A DNA stretch of 64,000 nucleotides from an uncultured Duncaniella sp. (lineage in GTDB: Bacteria; Bacteroidota; Bacteroidia; Bacteroidales; Muribaculaceae). The position numbers were made by a program, and so were the translations under genes. Below the pieces are notes generated by a model. That model made no database searches, had not been told where the DNA came from, and saw only the letters and a list, made by a program, of their open reading frames with translations. Location of the stretch: contig CAJURI010000003.1 of the NCBI GenBank assembly GCA_910588795.1, positions 1 to 64,000 of the forward strand, given 5' to 3'. Positions 33,320 through 43,456 of this stretch are shown piece after piece (position 1 is the first letter of the stretch; the number at the start of each line of letters is the position of its first letter).

Positions 33320-35845
33320 TCAATAGGCAAGAGTAACATTGTCGATCCACAGACGGCCACCCACTGACGTGGCACTGCGCGGATCGGACACCGTGACCAC
33401 ATTGCGTGTCTCCTCGGCTATTGTTCCGATATGGCTGGACGCAGAGAACATCACCTTGATACGTGTGGCTCTCACACCGAACATTCTGTAGGAAAGCGGA
33501 GCACTGAATGCAGTATAGCTCGAAGCGAGTTCCAGCCTGACCGAGCCCGACGCTATCACCACCTCCTTGCCGTCAACCTGTCCGAGCACCTCTACAATGG
33601 CAAGACCGCAGTCCGAGCGGTCTCCCTCACACGGGAAATACCTGTAATAGCCGTTCAGCGACGACGGGCGTGAACCCCATGCGATGCCTTCATTGTAAGT
33701 CTCCGTTACCGAGACGGGATCATAGTTGTAACTGCCGAGGAAAATCTTTCCGGCGGCCCGGTAGGCTATCTCAGGGACAACAGGCGAATAATCGAGATAA
33801 GGCTGCCCTGTCTGTGTGTAATCCGGTATAGGCTTGCCGTGAGGATCAAAACCCACACACGACAGCTCCACGGCAAAACTCTGGCTGAACACCGGATCGC
33901 GCGTGAGCGATGCTGACGGCTGCATGTACCATGTATTGTGGTTTGACGAAGCCATGGAGAATGTCTTGGCATTGGTATTGGCCCAGCTCTTTGGCACTTC
34001 CTGCTCTATATCAGTGCTGTGTTGCCAGTTGAATATTTCGACTACAGTCTGTGAATATCTTCCCCCCGACTTCAGGCCTTCGTACTTCACCCCGTCGGAA
34101 CGGTCCTCGAAATCATGGTTAGGAAGCTGCGGAGTGCCCTCAGTTGTCACTGTGACTTCAGGAGTAAACTCAATGTCAGCAACACCCGCCGACATCATAG
34201 TGGCCTTGAAGGTATATGTAGTGTTGGGCGACAACCCTATCACCGAGAATATCCCCTGATCTTTCAGCTGCAGATAGAGCGGAGCCTCATTGCCATTGAC
34301 ATACACCCTGGTCTGCGATGAGATGGACTCAAGCAGAGAAGGATCCTCAGGCACCACCTTTACCCCGGCCATTGTGGCATAGGCATCCACCTCTATGCGG
34401 AACGGGGGCATCTTACGCGGCACTTTCAATGTGGCACGCACCTCTTCGCAATACAGCACCCTGACATCGACCGGCAAGCTACCTGAAGGCACCTTGAATT
34501 CCAATGAATACTCACCGGTGCCGGTCTCGGATATGTTCAAGTCCGATACCTTGGCCCACTTCCCTGACTCAGCGTCAAGCACCTCCACTTCCACATGATT
34601 TCTGAACCCTGATTCTCCACACGCCACATCCACACGGGCCACATCCACTCCCATAGTCACAGGATAGATATTGCCGACCGAAATCTCCACAGGCATAGTG
34701 CGCACATACAGAGACAACGGTTCGGATCCCTTACCGTCATTGCCGATAGCCAGAAGCGAAAACGCCGACATGGCCGATTCGGGGGTAAGATATACCAGAC
34801 GGCCGAGCAGAGCGGTGTAGTCGACTGTTCCTCCGGCTGGACCGACATCATATGTCAGGCCGAGTTCCCGTAACCTGGCATCCTGTCCAGGAGCAAGATG
34901 CAACAGATCCACCTCGGCCGGAAATCCATCCTCGCTCAACGACAATGACAGTACCGACAGTATCAGAGAAGACAACGGGACCCGGGACTCCACCGTAACG
35001 ATGTACGGGTCCTCCGGTATGTTACCCTCTGAAAGCTCAAGTGTCACATTCCGGTCCCATGAAGATGTCATGACCGGAGCCGGCGAATCGATAAAATCCT
35101 CGGAGAGAGTGACCGATCTGTCCCCCTCGACTCCGCTCACAGTCACTTCGGGGCCTGACGGCGTATCCTTGCAATCAACTGAAACGACATACAGAGTAGC
35201 TGCCTCGGCCGAGCTCAGAGTATATGCAGGATAGTTCACTGTACGTCCGTCAGCTAACTTTATGTCAAGCGAGAAGTCAGTCCGCCCCGGATTAAGGCAT
35301 AGATAACGGCTCTCTTCAGGACCATAAGAATGATACATTCCACCCTCAGAGTGCACCAGAGCCGCTATGGAACCGAACGCCGACACGGCTTCTTCAGTAA
35401 AGACCACCTTTACAAGCGCATTGGCGACAGTCATTTCCACCACTGATTCCGAGGCCTGGTTCTCCAACACCTCTACCGTCTTTTCGCCATAGAATGCGGG
35501 GGTGTCAAACCCCTCTATCATCGTGTTCCCGCTCATGGCCTGCAGAGTGTAGCTGCCGGCAAAATAATATTCCTCATGAGGGAACTCATCGGCATCTGTC
35601 CACGTGTGGGAATATTCCCCCGACACAGAGGTCATGGTCAATGACACAGAGCCTTCCGAAGGGAGATACCCGGTCTCGATAAATGAACCATTGCTTCCTG
35701 CCGCCACAACCCTGCCGTCAGTCTCTATCGACACCGACAGCACGCCGGCATCGACAGTACCCTGCAGGCGGTCAGACGAGCAAGCCATGACAGCAATGCA
35801 AGGAAACACACACAGCACACGTTTAGCGATACAATGAAGCATCAT
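33320..35845 (-). CDS. DUF4493/PCMD domain lipoprotein
   Basis: This 841-residue surface-type protein has a lipoprotein signal (lipobox VMAC, Cys about 22). The N-terminal DUF4493-like region reads GVLSVSIETDGRV and continues with SYTLQAMSGN. Several beta-rich repeats follow, and the C-terminal domain (about 600-841) resembles the putative carbohydrate metabolism domain (PCMD: LPNHDFEDRSDG, WANTNAKTFSM, LWIDNVTLAY). The architecture is common among Bacteroidales surface lipoproteins that may bind glycans. No catalytic residue is evident. It lies 42 nt upstream of the DUF4923 gene. Confidence 0.85.
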   Translation of the reverse strand: MMLHCIAKRVLCVFPCIAVMACSSDRLQGTVDAGVLSVSIETDGRVVAAGSNGSFIETGYLPSEGSVSLTMTSVSGEYSHTWTDADEFPHEEYYFAGSYTLQAMSGNTMIEGFDTPAFYGEKTVEVLENQASESVVEMTVANALVKVVFTEEAVSAFGSIAALVHSEGGMYHSYGPEESRYLCLNPGRTDFSLDIKLADGRTVNYPAYTLSSAEAATLYVVSVDCKDTPSGPEVTVSGVEGDRSVTLSEDFIDSPAPVMTSSWDRNVTLELSEGNIPEDPYIVTVESRVPLSSLILSVLSLSLSEDGFPAEVDLLHLAPGQDARLRELGLTYDVGPAGGTVDYTALLGRLVYLTPESAMSAFSLLAIGNDGKGSEPLSLYVRTMPVEISVGNIYPVTMGVDVARVDVACGESGFRNHVEVEVLDAESGKWAKVSDLNISETGTGEYSLEFKVPSGSLPVDVRVLYCEEVRATLKVPRKMPPFRIEVDAYATMAGVKVVPEDPSLLESISSQTRVYVNGNEAPLYLQLKDQGIFSVIGLSPNTTYTFKATMMSAGVADIEFTPEVTVTTEGTPQLPNHDFEDRSDGVKYEGLKSGGRYSQTVVEIFNWQHSTDIEQEVPKSWANTNAKTFSMASSNHNTWYMQPSASLTRDPVFSQSFAVELSCVGFDPHGKPIPDYTQTGQPYLDYSPVVPEIAYRAAGKIFLGSYNYDPVSVTETYNEGIAWGSRPSSLNGYYRYFPCEGDRSDCGLAIVEVLGQVDGKEVVIASGSVRLELASSYTAFSAPLSYRMFGVRATRIKVMFSASSHIGTIAEETRNVVTVSDPRSATSVGGRLWIDNVTLAY

Positions 35846-35927
35846 ATTCAGTATAGGCTTGTACTATAATAGTCGATGTGAGGAAATATCTCGATGTGAC
35901 AAGGACAGAGTATGGGGCCGCGGACCA

Positions 35928-36743
35928 CTAAAGCTCTATTTTCGTTGCCTTGACAGGCTCCTCCATAAATATCCCGGCAAGATCGGTGAATTTATCGGGA
36001 TTCTCTGTGGTGAGATATGTGACTGTGCCACCCTTTGAGCAGCGGGCATCCATCTCAGGATGTCTTTTCATGTAATCGGCAAGGCTTGAAGCCACAAGAC
36101 TGCCCTGGGTTATTATTTTGGCACGATCTGCCACACACTTCTCAATCTTCTTCAGTAGCAGCGGATAGTGTGTGCATGCGAGCACTATGGTATCTGTTTC
36201 GGGCTCCTCGGCAAACAGCTGCTCCACATATTTATTGACAAAATAGTCCGCACCCGGAGAGTCATACTCCTTGTTTTCCACCAACGGCACCCACATCGGA
36301 CATGCCACCGATACAGTGCGGAAAGATGGTAGGAACTTCGCAATCTCTATCTCATAAGTGCCCGATGACACGGTGCCGGGAGTGCCGAGCACTCCTATGT
36401 TGCCGTTCTCGCTCACCTTGCCGAGAGCCTCCACAGTGGGTATTATCACGCCAAGCACCCTCTTGTCAGGACCTATAGTCGGAAGGTCCTTCTGCTGTAT
36501 GGAACGTAAGGCTTTGGCCGAAGCGGTGTTACATGCCAGTATCACCATCTCGCAACCGCGTGCGAACAGATCTCTGACAGCCTGAAGTGTGAACTCATAC
36601 ACCACATCAAACGAGCGTGTGCCGTATGGAGCCCTTGCATTGTCGCCAAGATATATGTAATCATACTCCGGGAGAGCCTTGCGTATCTCCTTAAGAATAG
36701 TCAGGCCTCCGTAGCCCGAATCAAAAACGCCTATTGGTCCCAT
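35928..36743 (-). CDS. murI: Glutamate racemase
   Basis: MurI converts L-glutamate to D-glutamate for peptidoglycan. The 271-residue protein has Asp 8 in VFDSGYGGLT, the first catalytic Cys at 71 (ACNTASA) and the second at 190 (LACTHYP). Length is typical. It lies just downstream of the nuo/atp operon, separated by a hairpin at 36797-36834, so read-through is possible. No strong promoter of its own was seen. Confidence 0.96.
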   Translation of the reverse strand: MGPIGVFDSGYGGLTILKEIRKALPEYDYIYLGDNARAPYGTRSFDVVYEFTLQAVRDLFARGCEMVILACNTASAKALRSIQQKDLPTIGPDKRVLGVIIPTVEALGKVSENGNIGVLGTPGTVSSGTYEIEIAKFLPSFRTVSVACPMWVPLVENKEYDSPGADYFVNKYVEQLFAEEPETDTIVLACTHYPLLLKKIEKCVADRAKIITQGSLVASSLADYMKRHPEMDARCSKGGTVTYLTTENPDKFTDLAGIFMEEPVKATKIEL

Positions 36744-36796
36744 TTCTCAATGTCAAGTTTATGGAATGAAAAATTACAGGAGGTGCAGATATTGCA

Positions 36797-36834
36797 ATCT
36801 CCGGCTGCAAGGAAAACACCTTGAAGCCGGAGAT
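36797..36834 (-). terminator. Hairpin after nuoN
   Basis: ATCTCCGGCT (36797-36806) pairs with AGCCGGAGAT (36825-36834), and the loop holds an inner CAAGG/CCTTG stem. The T-run after it is on the plus strand, while the nuo operon runs on the minus strand, so termination may be partial. Confidence 0.6.
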
Positions 36835-36857
36835 GGTTTTAGATATTTTTACAATTG

Positions 36858-38297
36858 TCAGCCAATTGTAAGAAGATAGTTATAGAAGTAGCTTATGATG
36901 CCGAGTCCGATGATGCCGGCCACACATATCCACATGCCCAGACGCTCCGAACATGCCGAACGGAATGTAGCTATAGGCTGTTCGCTGTCGTTGATGAACA
37001 TGGCCTTAACCACGAGGAGATAGTAGTAGAGCGAGATGATGGTGTTGATCAACGCTATGAGCACGAGCACATACAGAGCCACGGAATTGGTGCCGTTGAG
37101 CGCGGATGTGAACACGAAGAACTTGCTGAAGAATCCTGCAAAGGGCGGGATTCCTGCCAGCGAGAACATTGCGAGCATCATGGTGAATGCCAGGCGCGGA
37201 TTGGTCTTGTAGAGACCGTTATAGTCAGTCATGAGCAGCTTGCCTGAAGCATTCTCTATGGCTCCTATCACACCGAATGCGGCGAGATTGGAGAACACAT
37301 ACACAAGAACATAGAACATCAGGGCCGATACACCCATGGCGTTGTCGCCGATCACTGCAAGCATGATATAGCCGGCCTGTGATATGGAGGAAAAAGCGAG
37401 GAATCTCTTCATGTTGACCTGACGCATGGCAAAGAGGTTGCCGACTGTGATCGTGAGTATGATCAGAGCATACAGCATCCACTCCCAGGCTTCAGAGTAA
37501 AGCGTGCCGAACACCTGGGTAAGCACCACGAGAAATGCAAACGCCGCAGAGCCTTTGGATATCACCGAGAGATATGAGGTGACCGATGTGGGCGCACCCT
37601 GATATACATCGGCTGTCCAAAGGTGGAACGGCACAAGCGAGATCTTGAATCCGAAACCGGCCATGACGAATGCAAGTGCGACTATCATCATCACACTCAT
37701 GTTCGTGCTGCAGAAGAGTGCTATGTCGGCATAGTAGAGCGATCCGGTGAGACCGTACACATAAGAGAGACCCATCAGAAGCACCGCTGAGGAGAACACT
37801 GCGGTAAGCACGTACTTGATGGCTGCCTCATGGCTCTCGTAACGGTTCTTGTCAAATGCGACAAGAGCGCATAGCGGAAGTGACGCTGTCTCAAGTCCTA
37901 TGATGAACATCAGGAAGTGGCGGCTCGATATCATGAAGTACATGCCAAGAAGCGTGAGGAGGATAAGTTCATAGAACTCTCCGCGGCGCACGGATGTGAA
38001 CTCGGAGTTGGCCCATTTGATCGACTGAATGAGCACTATCACCACACCCACATTGAGTATGTTCTTGATCGCCACCATAACCGGCGATGACACGTACATT
38101 CCGGCAAACGCCACGGCATCAGCCTTGACTTCAGGGCAGAAACCCCAGAGCGTAAGCACAAGCATGAGCACTGTGGAGATGACAGGGAGTGCCCCCTGCG
38201 ACTTGCGCGGTGCGAAAGTGTCGTAGAGGAATACTAACAGAAATACTATCAGCAGTCCGATTTCCTGCTTAAGGGCTAAAAACTGTGAATAATCCAT
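36858..38297 (-). CDS. nuoN: NADH-quinone oxidoreductase subunit N
   Basis: NuoN is one of the three antiporter-like proton-pumping subunits of complex I. The 479-residue protein has about 14 hydrophobic segments and the Proton_antipo_M core (GFKISLVPFHLWTADVYQGAPT, with the conserved Lys). It is the last gene of the 18-gene reverse-strand cluster, 17 nt after nuoM, and is followed by a hairpin. Confidence 0.95.
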   Translation of the reverse strand: MDYSQFLALKQEIGLLIVFLLVFLYDTFAPRKSQGALPVISTVLMLVLTLWGFCPEVKADAVAFAGMYVSSPVMVAIKNILNVGVVIVLIQSIKWANSEFTSVRRGEFYELILLTLLGMYFMISSRHFLMFIIGLETASLPLCALVAFDKNRYESHEAAIKYVLTAVFSSAVLLMGLSYVYGLTGSLYYADIALFCSTNMSVMMIVALAFVMAGFGFKISLVPFHLWTADVYQGAPTSVTSYLSVISKGSAAFAFLVVLTQVFGTLYSEAWEWMLYALIILTITVGNLFAMRQVNMKRFLAFSSISQAGYIMLAVIGDNAMGVSALMFYVLVYVFSNLAAFGVIGAIENASGKLLMTDYNGLYKTNPRLAFTMMLAMFSLAGIPPFAGFFSKFFVFTSALNGTNSVALYVLVLIALINTIISLYYYLLVVKAMFINDSEQPIATFRSACSERLGMWICVAGIIGLGIISYFYNYLLTIG

Positions 38298-38314
38298 TGC
38301 TTAATTCTTAGATA

Positions 38315-39820
38315 TTAGTGCAGGCCAAGGACAGAGAATATCTCCGGGCTGAATGTGAACTTGATAAGGTCGGCAAAAAAATTGGGGAAGAAGCCTATGC
38401 AGGCCACGCTCACGATCAGCGTGGCTGTCGAGAGACGCTCCCACCACTTTGCATCGGTCAGTGTCATGTGGTGCTGGTCATATACAGGTCCGTAAAGCAG
38501 CTTGCCCACCACTCGCAGTATGTAGACCGCTGTAGTGACTATGGAGCTGCAAGCCACGATGACAAACACACGGTGGAAAAGATCGGTGTGCTGGAACGAA
38601 CCGACGAATATGGTCATCTCGGCGACAAAGCCCGACAGGCCCGGCAATCCGAGAGACGCCATACCGGCGATAACATAGCAGACCGAAAGGTAAGGCAGGA
38701 TCTGCATCATGCCTCCCATCTCGCGTATGTCACGTGTGTGGGTGCGGCCGTATATCATACCTATGAGCGCGAAGAAGAGTGCCGTCATGAGGCCATGCGA
38801 GAGCATCTGCATTATGGCACCTGTCATCGCTGTGGTGTTGAGCATAAGGATGGCGAACAGCACCAGTCCGCAGTGCGACACCGACGAGTAGGCGTTGATA
38901 TACTTGAGGTCGTTCTGCACACATGCGCTGAACGCACCGTACACCACAGAGATACCGGTAAGTATGATGAATATCCATGCGAGCTCGTGGGCAGCCTGAG
39001 GCATCAGGTAGATGGCAACACGGAAGCAGCCATAGCCGCCAAGCTTCATGAGCACACCGGCATGGAGCATAGACACTGCCGTGGGGGCCGATGCATGACC
39101 GTCGGGCGACCATGTGTGGAACGGGAACATGGCACCGAGCACACCGAAGCCGACGAATGTCATCGGGAACAGGAACTTCTGCCAACCTATAGTGATTGAC
39201 TCGTTCTTCACTATCTCAAGGATATTCCAGGTCAGAGGCTGTCCTTCCGGAGCCGAGTGGTAATATATGCCGATAAGACCGAGCATAAGGAATGCCGAAC
39301 CGCCCATAAGCATGAGCGTGAGCTTCATAGCGGAATAATTCTTGTTGCCCGAGCCCCAGACACCGATGAGAAGGTACATGGGTATCAGCGCAACCTCATA
39401 GAACATGAACATCGTGAAAAGGTCCACCGATATGAAGAATCCGTACACACCTGTCGAAAGGAGTATAAGCCAAAGGAAGAACTCCTTGGGCTGCGGTATC
39501 TCCCACGACGCGAAGCTGCCGGTCACCATTATGACGCCGGTGAGGATGAGCATGGCTATGGAAATACCGTCGACACCTACGGCAAGATGTATGTTAAGAG
39601 GCGCAAACCATTCCCAGGAGCCCAAATAGAGCATTGGGGCATCGTTGCCTGCGGCACGCAGTCCTAAATAATCGACAAGGAGCCATATCGACAGGGCGGT
39701 AAGCGCGACCGAACCTGTGACTGCCACAGCACGTATCTGCTTTATGTCGCGGCAGAGGAACAACCCCAGGAGCATTACCAAGGGGATGACCACGAAATAG
39801 ATTAATATATTTGAGAACAT
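38315..39820 (-). CDS. nuoM: NADH-quinone oxidoreductase subunit M
   Basis: The 501-residue antiporter-like membrane subunit has about 14 hydrophobic segments. The conserved central string is FPFHTWSPDGHASAPTAVSM, with HAGVLMKLGGYG after it, and the key Glu and Lys of the pump channel are in place. It lies 30 nt after nuoL and 17 nt before nuoN. Confidence 0.96.
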   Translation of the reverse strand: MFSNILIYFVVIPLVMLLGLFLCRDIKQIRAVAVTGSVALTALSIWLLVDYLGLRAAGNDAPMLYLGSWEWFAPLNIHLAVGVDGISIAMLILTGVIMVTGSFASWEIPQPKEFFLWLILLSTGVYGFFISVDLFTMFMFYEVALIPMYLLIGVWGSGNKNYSAMKLTLMLMGGSAFLMLGLIGIYYHSAPEGQPLTWNILEIVKNESITIGWQKFLFPMTFVGFGVLGAMFPFHTWSPDGHASAPTAVSMLHAGVLMKLGGYGCFRVAIYLMPQAAHELAWIFIILTGISVVYGAFSACVQNDLKYINAYSSVSHCGLVLFAILMLNTTAMTGAIMQMLSHGLMTALFFALIGMIYGRTHTRDIREMGGMMQILPYLSVCYVIAGMASLGLPGLSGFVAEMTIFVGSFQHTDLFHRVFVIVACSSIVTTAVYILRVVGKLLYGPVYDQHHMTLTDAKWWERLSTATLIVSVACIGFFPNFFADLIKFTFSPEIFSVLGLH

Positions 39821-39850
39821 ATCGTTACTATATTTGCTACTTTTACATTA

Positions 39851-41821
39851 TTACAGGACGCATACTGCGGTGATGATTCCAAGAAGTATCGCTCCGACAA
39901 GATACCACCACACATACATCTGTACCTTTCCGCTCTGCAGCCCCTTGATGGCTACCGATGCCGCATTGGTGACATAAGCGAGACCGTTCATAGTGCCGTC
40001 GATGATGTGGCGGTCAAACCATGCTATGGGCTTGCATATGCCGTCGAATATTATGCGATGGGTAACCCAAAGATAGATCTCATCCCAGTAGAACCTGCGG
40101 TGAGCTGCGGTCCAGAGCCAACGGCAGGAATCCGCCATGCGGACAGGCTTGTCGTTCTTCTTCATATAGAGCCATGCGGCGAGTGCTATGGCTACGACAG
40201 CCACGCCTATGCTCATGCCGGCAACGCTCCAGTCAATGTGGATATGATACTCATGTCCGTCCCATGTGACAAGCTCGCCGAAAGGCGCCCAGCCGGCCAC
40301 ACATGACACAACTGCGAGGAACACCAGCGGGAACGCCATTGAGAACGGCGACTCATGAGGCATCGACGCATGATGGCCGTGAGCTTCCTGCTCCTTCACA
40401 CGGGCCTCGTAGTCGGGATTGTCCCACCAGAATATGAGGAAGTACATACGGAACATGTAGAACGCTGTCATGCCGGCAACCATCATCATCCATACTCCCC
40501 AGAAAGTATTGTTGGCGAAGCATGCAGCAAGGATCTCGTCCTTAGAGAAGAACCCGGCGAAAGGCCAGATACCGGCTATGGCGAGACAGCCTATGAGGAA
40601 TGTGATGTGGGTGACAGGCATATACTTGCGCAGGCCGCCCATGGCAGTATAGTTGTTGGAATGAACGGCATGGATAAGGGAACCTGCTCCAAGGAAAAGG
40701 AGTGCCTTGAACATCGCGTGCGTGAACAGATGGAACATTGAAGCCATGTATCCGAGACCCTCATGGATAGCCTCGCCATGCTTGGCGGCAACGCCGAGCG
40801 ACACCATCATGAACGCGATCTGCGAGATGGTCGAGAATGCAAGGATACGCTTGATATCGATCTGCGCGCATGCCACACACGCCGCATAGAATGCTGTGAC
40901 GGCACCTACGACAGTTATGAATGTCAGAGCGGCATCCTCAAGCATATAGAGGGGGAACAGACGGGCCACAAGATAGACACCGGCCACGACCATAGTGGCT
41001 GCATGGATAAGTGCCGACACCGGGGTGGGACCCTCCATGGCATCGGGAAGCCATATGTGAAGAGGAAGCATCGCCGACTTGCCCATACCTCCCGTGAAGA
41101 TCAGCACAAGGGCCCAGGTGAGGACCGAAGCTCCCATAAAGGTCGCTCCGCCAAACGACTCGAACACCGCCTGCGGATGCTGGGTCATGGGAAGGAAGTC
41201 GAGCTGACCTGTATAGAACGACAGGATAAGGATACCTATCAGGAAACCGAGGTCGGCAAAACGTGTGACGATGAATGCCTTCTTACAGGCCGATACAGCA
41301 CTCGGCAATGTGTAGAAGAATCCGATGAGGAGGAATGATGACGCACCCACAAGCTCCCAGAAGATGTACATCTGGAAGATATTTGTTGCGACAACAAGCC
41401 CGAGCATAGAGAAACTGAACAGCGAGAGGAAAGCATAGTAACGCTGAAATCCCTTCTCGCCGTGCATGTACCCGAGAGAATAGACATGCACCATGAATGA
41501 GATGGTGGGTATGACTATGAGAAGCAATGCCGAGATAGGATCAAGCAGGAAGCCTATCCTGATGGCAAGAGCCGGGGTAAACTGAAGCCATGTCTGATTG
41601 AACACGGTGTACTGCAGACGGGTGGTGCCGTCTATGAATTCAGGAGCACCGGAGAACCAGTATGTGAACGCTGTGTAATATGACAGGACAAGCACTGTGC
41701 CCATGCCGATAGTGCCGAGCGTACCGGCCATCTTGTGGCTCATCTTCACGCCTACAAGCCCCAGAAACAGGAACATGAAGAACGGGATAGCCAATATAAG
41801 TACAGGAATTGTTATATCCAT
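39851..41821 (-). CDS. nuoL: NADH-quinone oxidoreductase subunit L
   Basis: The 656-residue subunit is the most distal proton-pumping module of complex I. About 16 membrane segments are visible, including the long amphipathic lateral region near the C terminus. The core has GKSAMLPLHIWLPDAMEGPT and SALIHAATMV. A His/Ala-rich loop (HGHHASMPHESPF) sits near residue 485. It starts 7 nt after nuoK. Confidence 0.96.
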   Translation of the reverse strand: MDITIPVLILAIPFFMFLFLGLVGVKMSHKMAGTLGTIGMGTVLVLSYYTAFTYWFSGAPEFIDGTTRLQYTVFNQTWLQFTPALAIRIGFLLDPISALLLIVIPTISFMVHVYSLGYMHGEKGFQRYYAFLSLFSFSMLGLVVATNIFQMYIFWELVGASSFLLIGFFYTLPSAVSACKKAFIVTRFADLGFLIGILILSFYTGQLDFLPMTQHPQAVFESFGGATFMGASVLTWALVLIFTGGMGKSAMLPLHIWLPDAMEGPTPVSALIHAATMVVAGVYLVARLFPLYMLEDAALTFITVVGAVTAFYAACVACAQIDIKRILAFSTISQIAFMMVSLGVAAKHGEAIHEGLGYMASMFHLFTHAMFKALLFLGAGSLIHAVHSNNYTAMGGLRKYMPVTHITFLIGCLAIAGIWPFAGFFSKDEILAACFANNTFWGVWMMMVAGMTAFYMFRMYFLIFWWDNPDYEARVKEQEAHGHHASMPHESPFSMAFPLVFLAVVSCVAGWAPFGELVTWDGHEYHIHIDWSVAGMSIGVAVVAIALAAWLYMKKNDKPVRMADSCRWLWTAAHRRFYWDEIYLWVTHRIIFDGICKPIAWFDRHIIDGTMNGLAYVTNAASVAIKGLQSGKVQMYVWWYLVGAILLGIITAVCVL

Positions 41822-41828
41822 ATCGCTA

Positions 41829-42140
41829 TTAATGTTTCATTTGGGTTGTGTCGGCGACATCGATATTCTTGCTCACCCTGAACAGATTGATGATGATGGC
41901 TATGGCGAGCGCGGTCTCGGCGGCGGCTATGGCTATGCCGAAGAGCGTGAACATCCAGCCGTCGTTGGTGCCGGGGAACAGATAACGGTTAAAGACGACA
42001 AAGTTAATATCGACAGCATTGAGCATCAGTTCGAGCGAAATGAGCATTGCTATCATATTGCGGCGGGTGAGGAAGCCGTAAACCCCGCAGCAGAACATCA
42101 CCAGGGCGGGGACCAGATACCATATTAATGTTATATCCAT
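41829..42140 (-). CDS. nuoK: NADH-quinone oxidoreductase subunit K
   Basis: This 103-residue, three-helix subunit carries the conserved Glu of the second helix (MLISLELMLNAVDINFV) and the later AETALAIAI segment with another buried Glu. It belongs to the proton path near the quinone site. It is placed 16 nt after nuoJ and 7 nt before nuoL. Confidence 0.96.
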   Translation of the reverse strand: MDITLIWYLVPALVMFCCGVYGFLTRRNMIAMLISLELMLNAVDINFVVFNRYLFPGTNDGWMFTLFGIAIAAAETALAIAIIINLFRVSKNIDVADTTQMKH

Positions 42141-42156
42141 AATCGTATCGGGGGGG

Positions 42157-42672
42157 TTAACGTTTGCGGGCGACCACTACGCCACCAATTATACAAGCAA
42201 GCAACAACACACTGACAGCCTCGAAGGGCAGAAGATACTGACCGTAACCTGTGCCGAGCATAGCTGTGCCTATCTCATGCATCGTGGGATTGGCCATGTC
42301 GGGGGCTGAGGTGAATATGTCGGCGCAGCGTGAGCACAAGGCCCATCCGCAAGCACCGGCGGCTGCGATAGCCCCCACCAGACCGAGGATGCGCTTGCGC
42401 GACTCAAGGAGCGCGGCATTGTCGCCCGGACGTGTGGTAAGGAGTATCGAGAATACAAACAGCACCACTATGCCGCCGGCATACACTGCTATCTGCACGG
42501 CACCCAGAAACTCATAGTCAAGCTTGAAATAAAGCGCGGCTGTAGCGAAGAGGGTGAAGAGCAGGTAGGTGGCAGCGCGGAGTATCTTGCGCGTGGTGAC
42601 AGTAAGTACCGAAAAGACGACAATCGCCAACGCGATTATCCAGTAACAAATTGTACTTCCTACTGATTCCAT
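42157..42672 (-). CDS. nuoJ: NADH-quinone oxidoreductase subunit J
   Basis: This 171-residue membrane subunit has five hydrophobic helices. The third helix carries the family string FLGAVQIAVYAGGIVVLFVF with the pi-bulge region. Typical length. It is 14 nt after nuoI. Confidence 0.94.
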   Translation of the reverse strand: MESVGSTICYWIIALAIVVFSVLTVTTRKILRAATYLLFTLFATAALYFKLDYEFLGAVQIAVYAGGIVVLFVFSILLTTRPGDNAALLESRKRILGLVGAIAAAGACGWALCSRCADIFTSAPDMANPTMHEIGTAMLGTGYGQYLLPFEAVSVLLLACIIGGVVVARKR

Positions 42673-42686
42673 ATACTGTTGATGAT

Positions 42687-43424
42687 TTAGCTATTTGAAG
42701 CACCGTTCTTCGCAGCCTTCAGCTGGGCGGCCTTAAGGATGGCGGCGCGTATCTTGTCAAGCTTCTCGGGATCGGATGCTGCTGCGGCGAGAGCCTTCTT
42801 CTGGGCATCGTTAAGCTCGATACCTGCCAGAGGATCAGCCTCTGCGGCAGGAGCGGCTCCTGATGCGGCAGCTGCTTTCTTGGCCTCGGCAGCCGCCTTT
42901 GCAGCAGCGATCTTGGCCTCCTTCTCGGCCTGCATCTTCGCTATCTGCTCCGGGGTAGGTTTAGGCTCCTCCTTCTCGGGGAGATAATTGAGTTTCTTGA
43001 CAAGTTTGTCGCGGGTGAACACTGCCTGCTCGAAATCATTGCTGAACTCCAGCGCGTCAGTGGGACAGTTGGTCACACACAGCTGGCAGAATGTGCAGCT
43101 GCCGAGATCATACATGTACTTGTCGAGTTTCTTTTTCTTCTTGCCATCCCAGGTCTCTACCTGCTTTATGTCAAGACTGATGGTGCCATTGGGGCACACA
43201 CGCTCACACGTGCCGCAGGCGATACACTTATGGTTGCCCTGGTCATCGTACTTAAGCGTAAGTACCGCACGGAAACGGTCGGCCACCGGATGGTTGTCGC
43301 GGTTGTCGGGGTACTCTTCGGTAATCTTGGGGGTGACAAATTCCTTGCCGGTAACCGACATACCCTTGATGAGGCTTGCGATTCCCGACCCGAGATTGGT
43401 GAAATAGTCTTTTACACTACCCAT
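42687..43424 (-). CDS. nuoI: NADH-quinone oxidoreductase subunit I with long Ala/Lys tail
   Basis: NuoI carries two 4Fe-4S clusters that pass electrons toward NuoB. The motifs CIACGTCERVCPNG (Cys 67, 70, 73, 77) and CTFCQLCVTNCPTD (Cys 110, 113, 116, 120) are intact. The family is usually about 150-180 residues. Here a C-terminal extension of some 90 residues (about 155-245) is rich in Ala, Lys and Glu and predicted helical or disordered. It is the first nuo gene after the ATP synthase block, 32 nt after atpG. Confidence 0.95.
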   Translation of the reverse strand: MGSVKDYFTNLGSGIASLIKGMSVTGKEFVTPKITEEYPDNRDNHPVADRFRAVLTLKYDDQGNHKCIACGTCERVCPNGTISLDIKQVETWDGKKKKKLDKYMYDLGSCTFCQLCVTNCPTDALEFSNDFEQAVFTRDKLVKKLNYLPEKEEPKPTPEQIAKMQAEKEAKIAAAKAAAEAKKAAAASGAAPAAEADPLAGIELNDAQKKALAAAASDPEKLDKIRAAILKAAQLKAAKNGASNS

Positions 43425-43456
43425 GTTGAAGGATTGGATATTGAATTGGTTTTATT

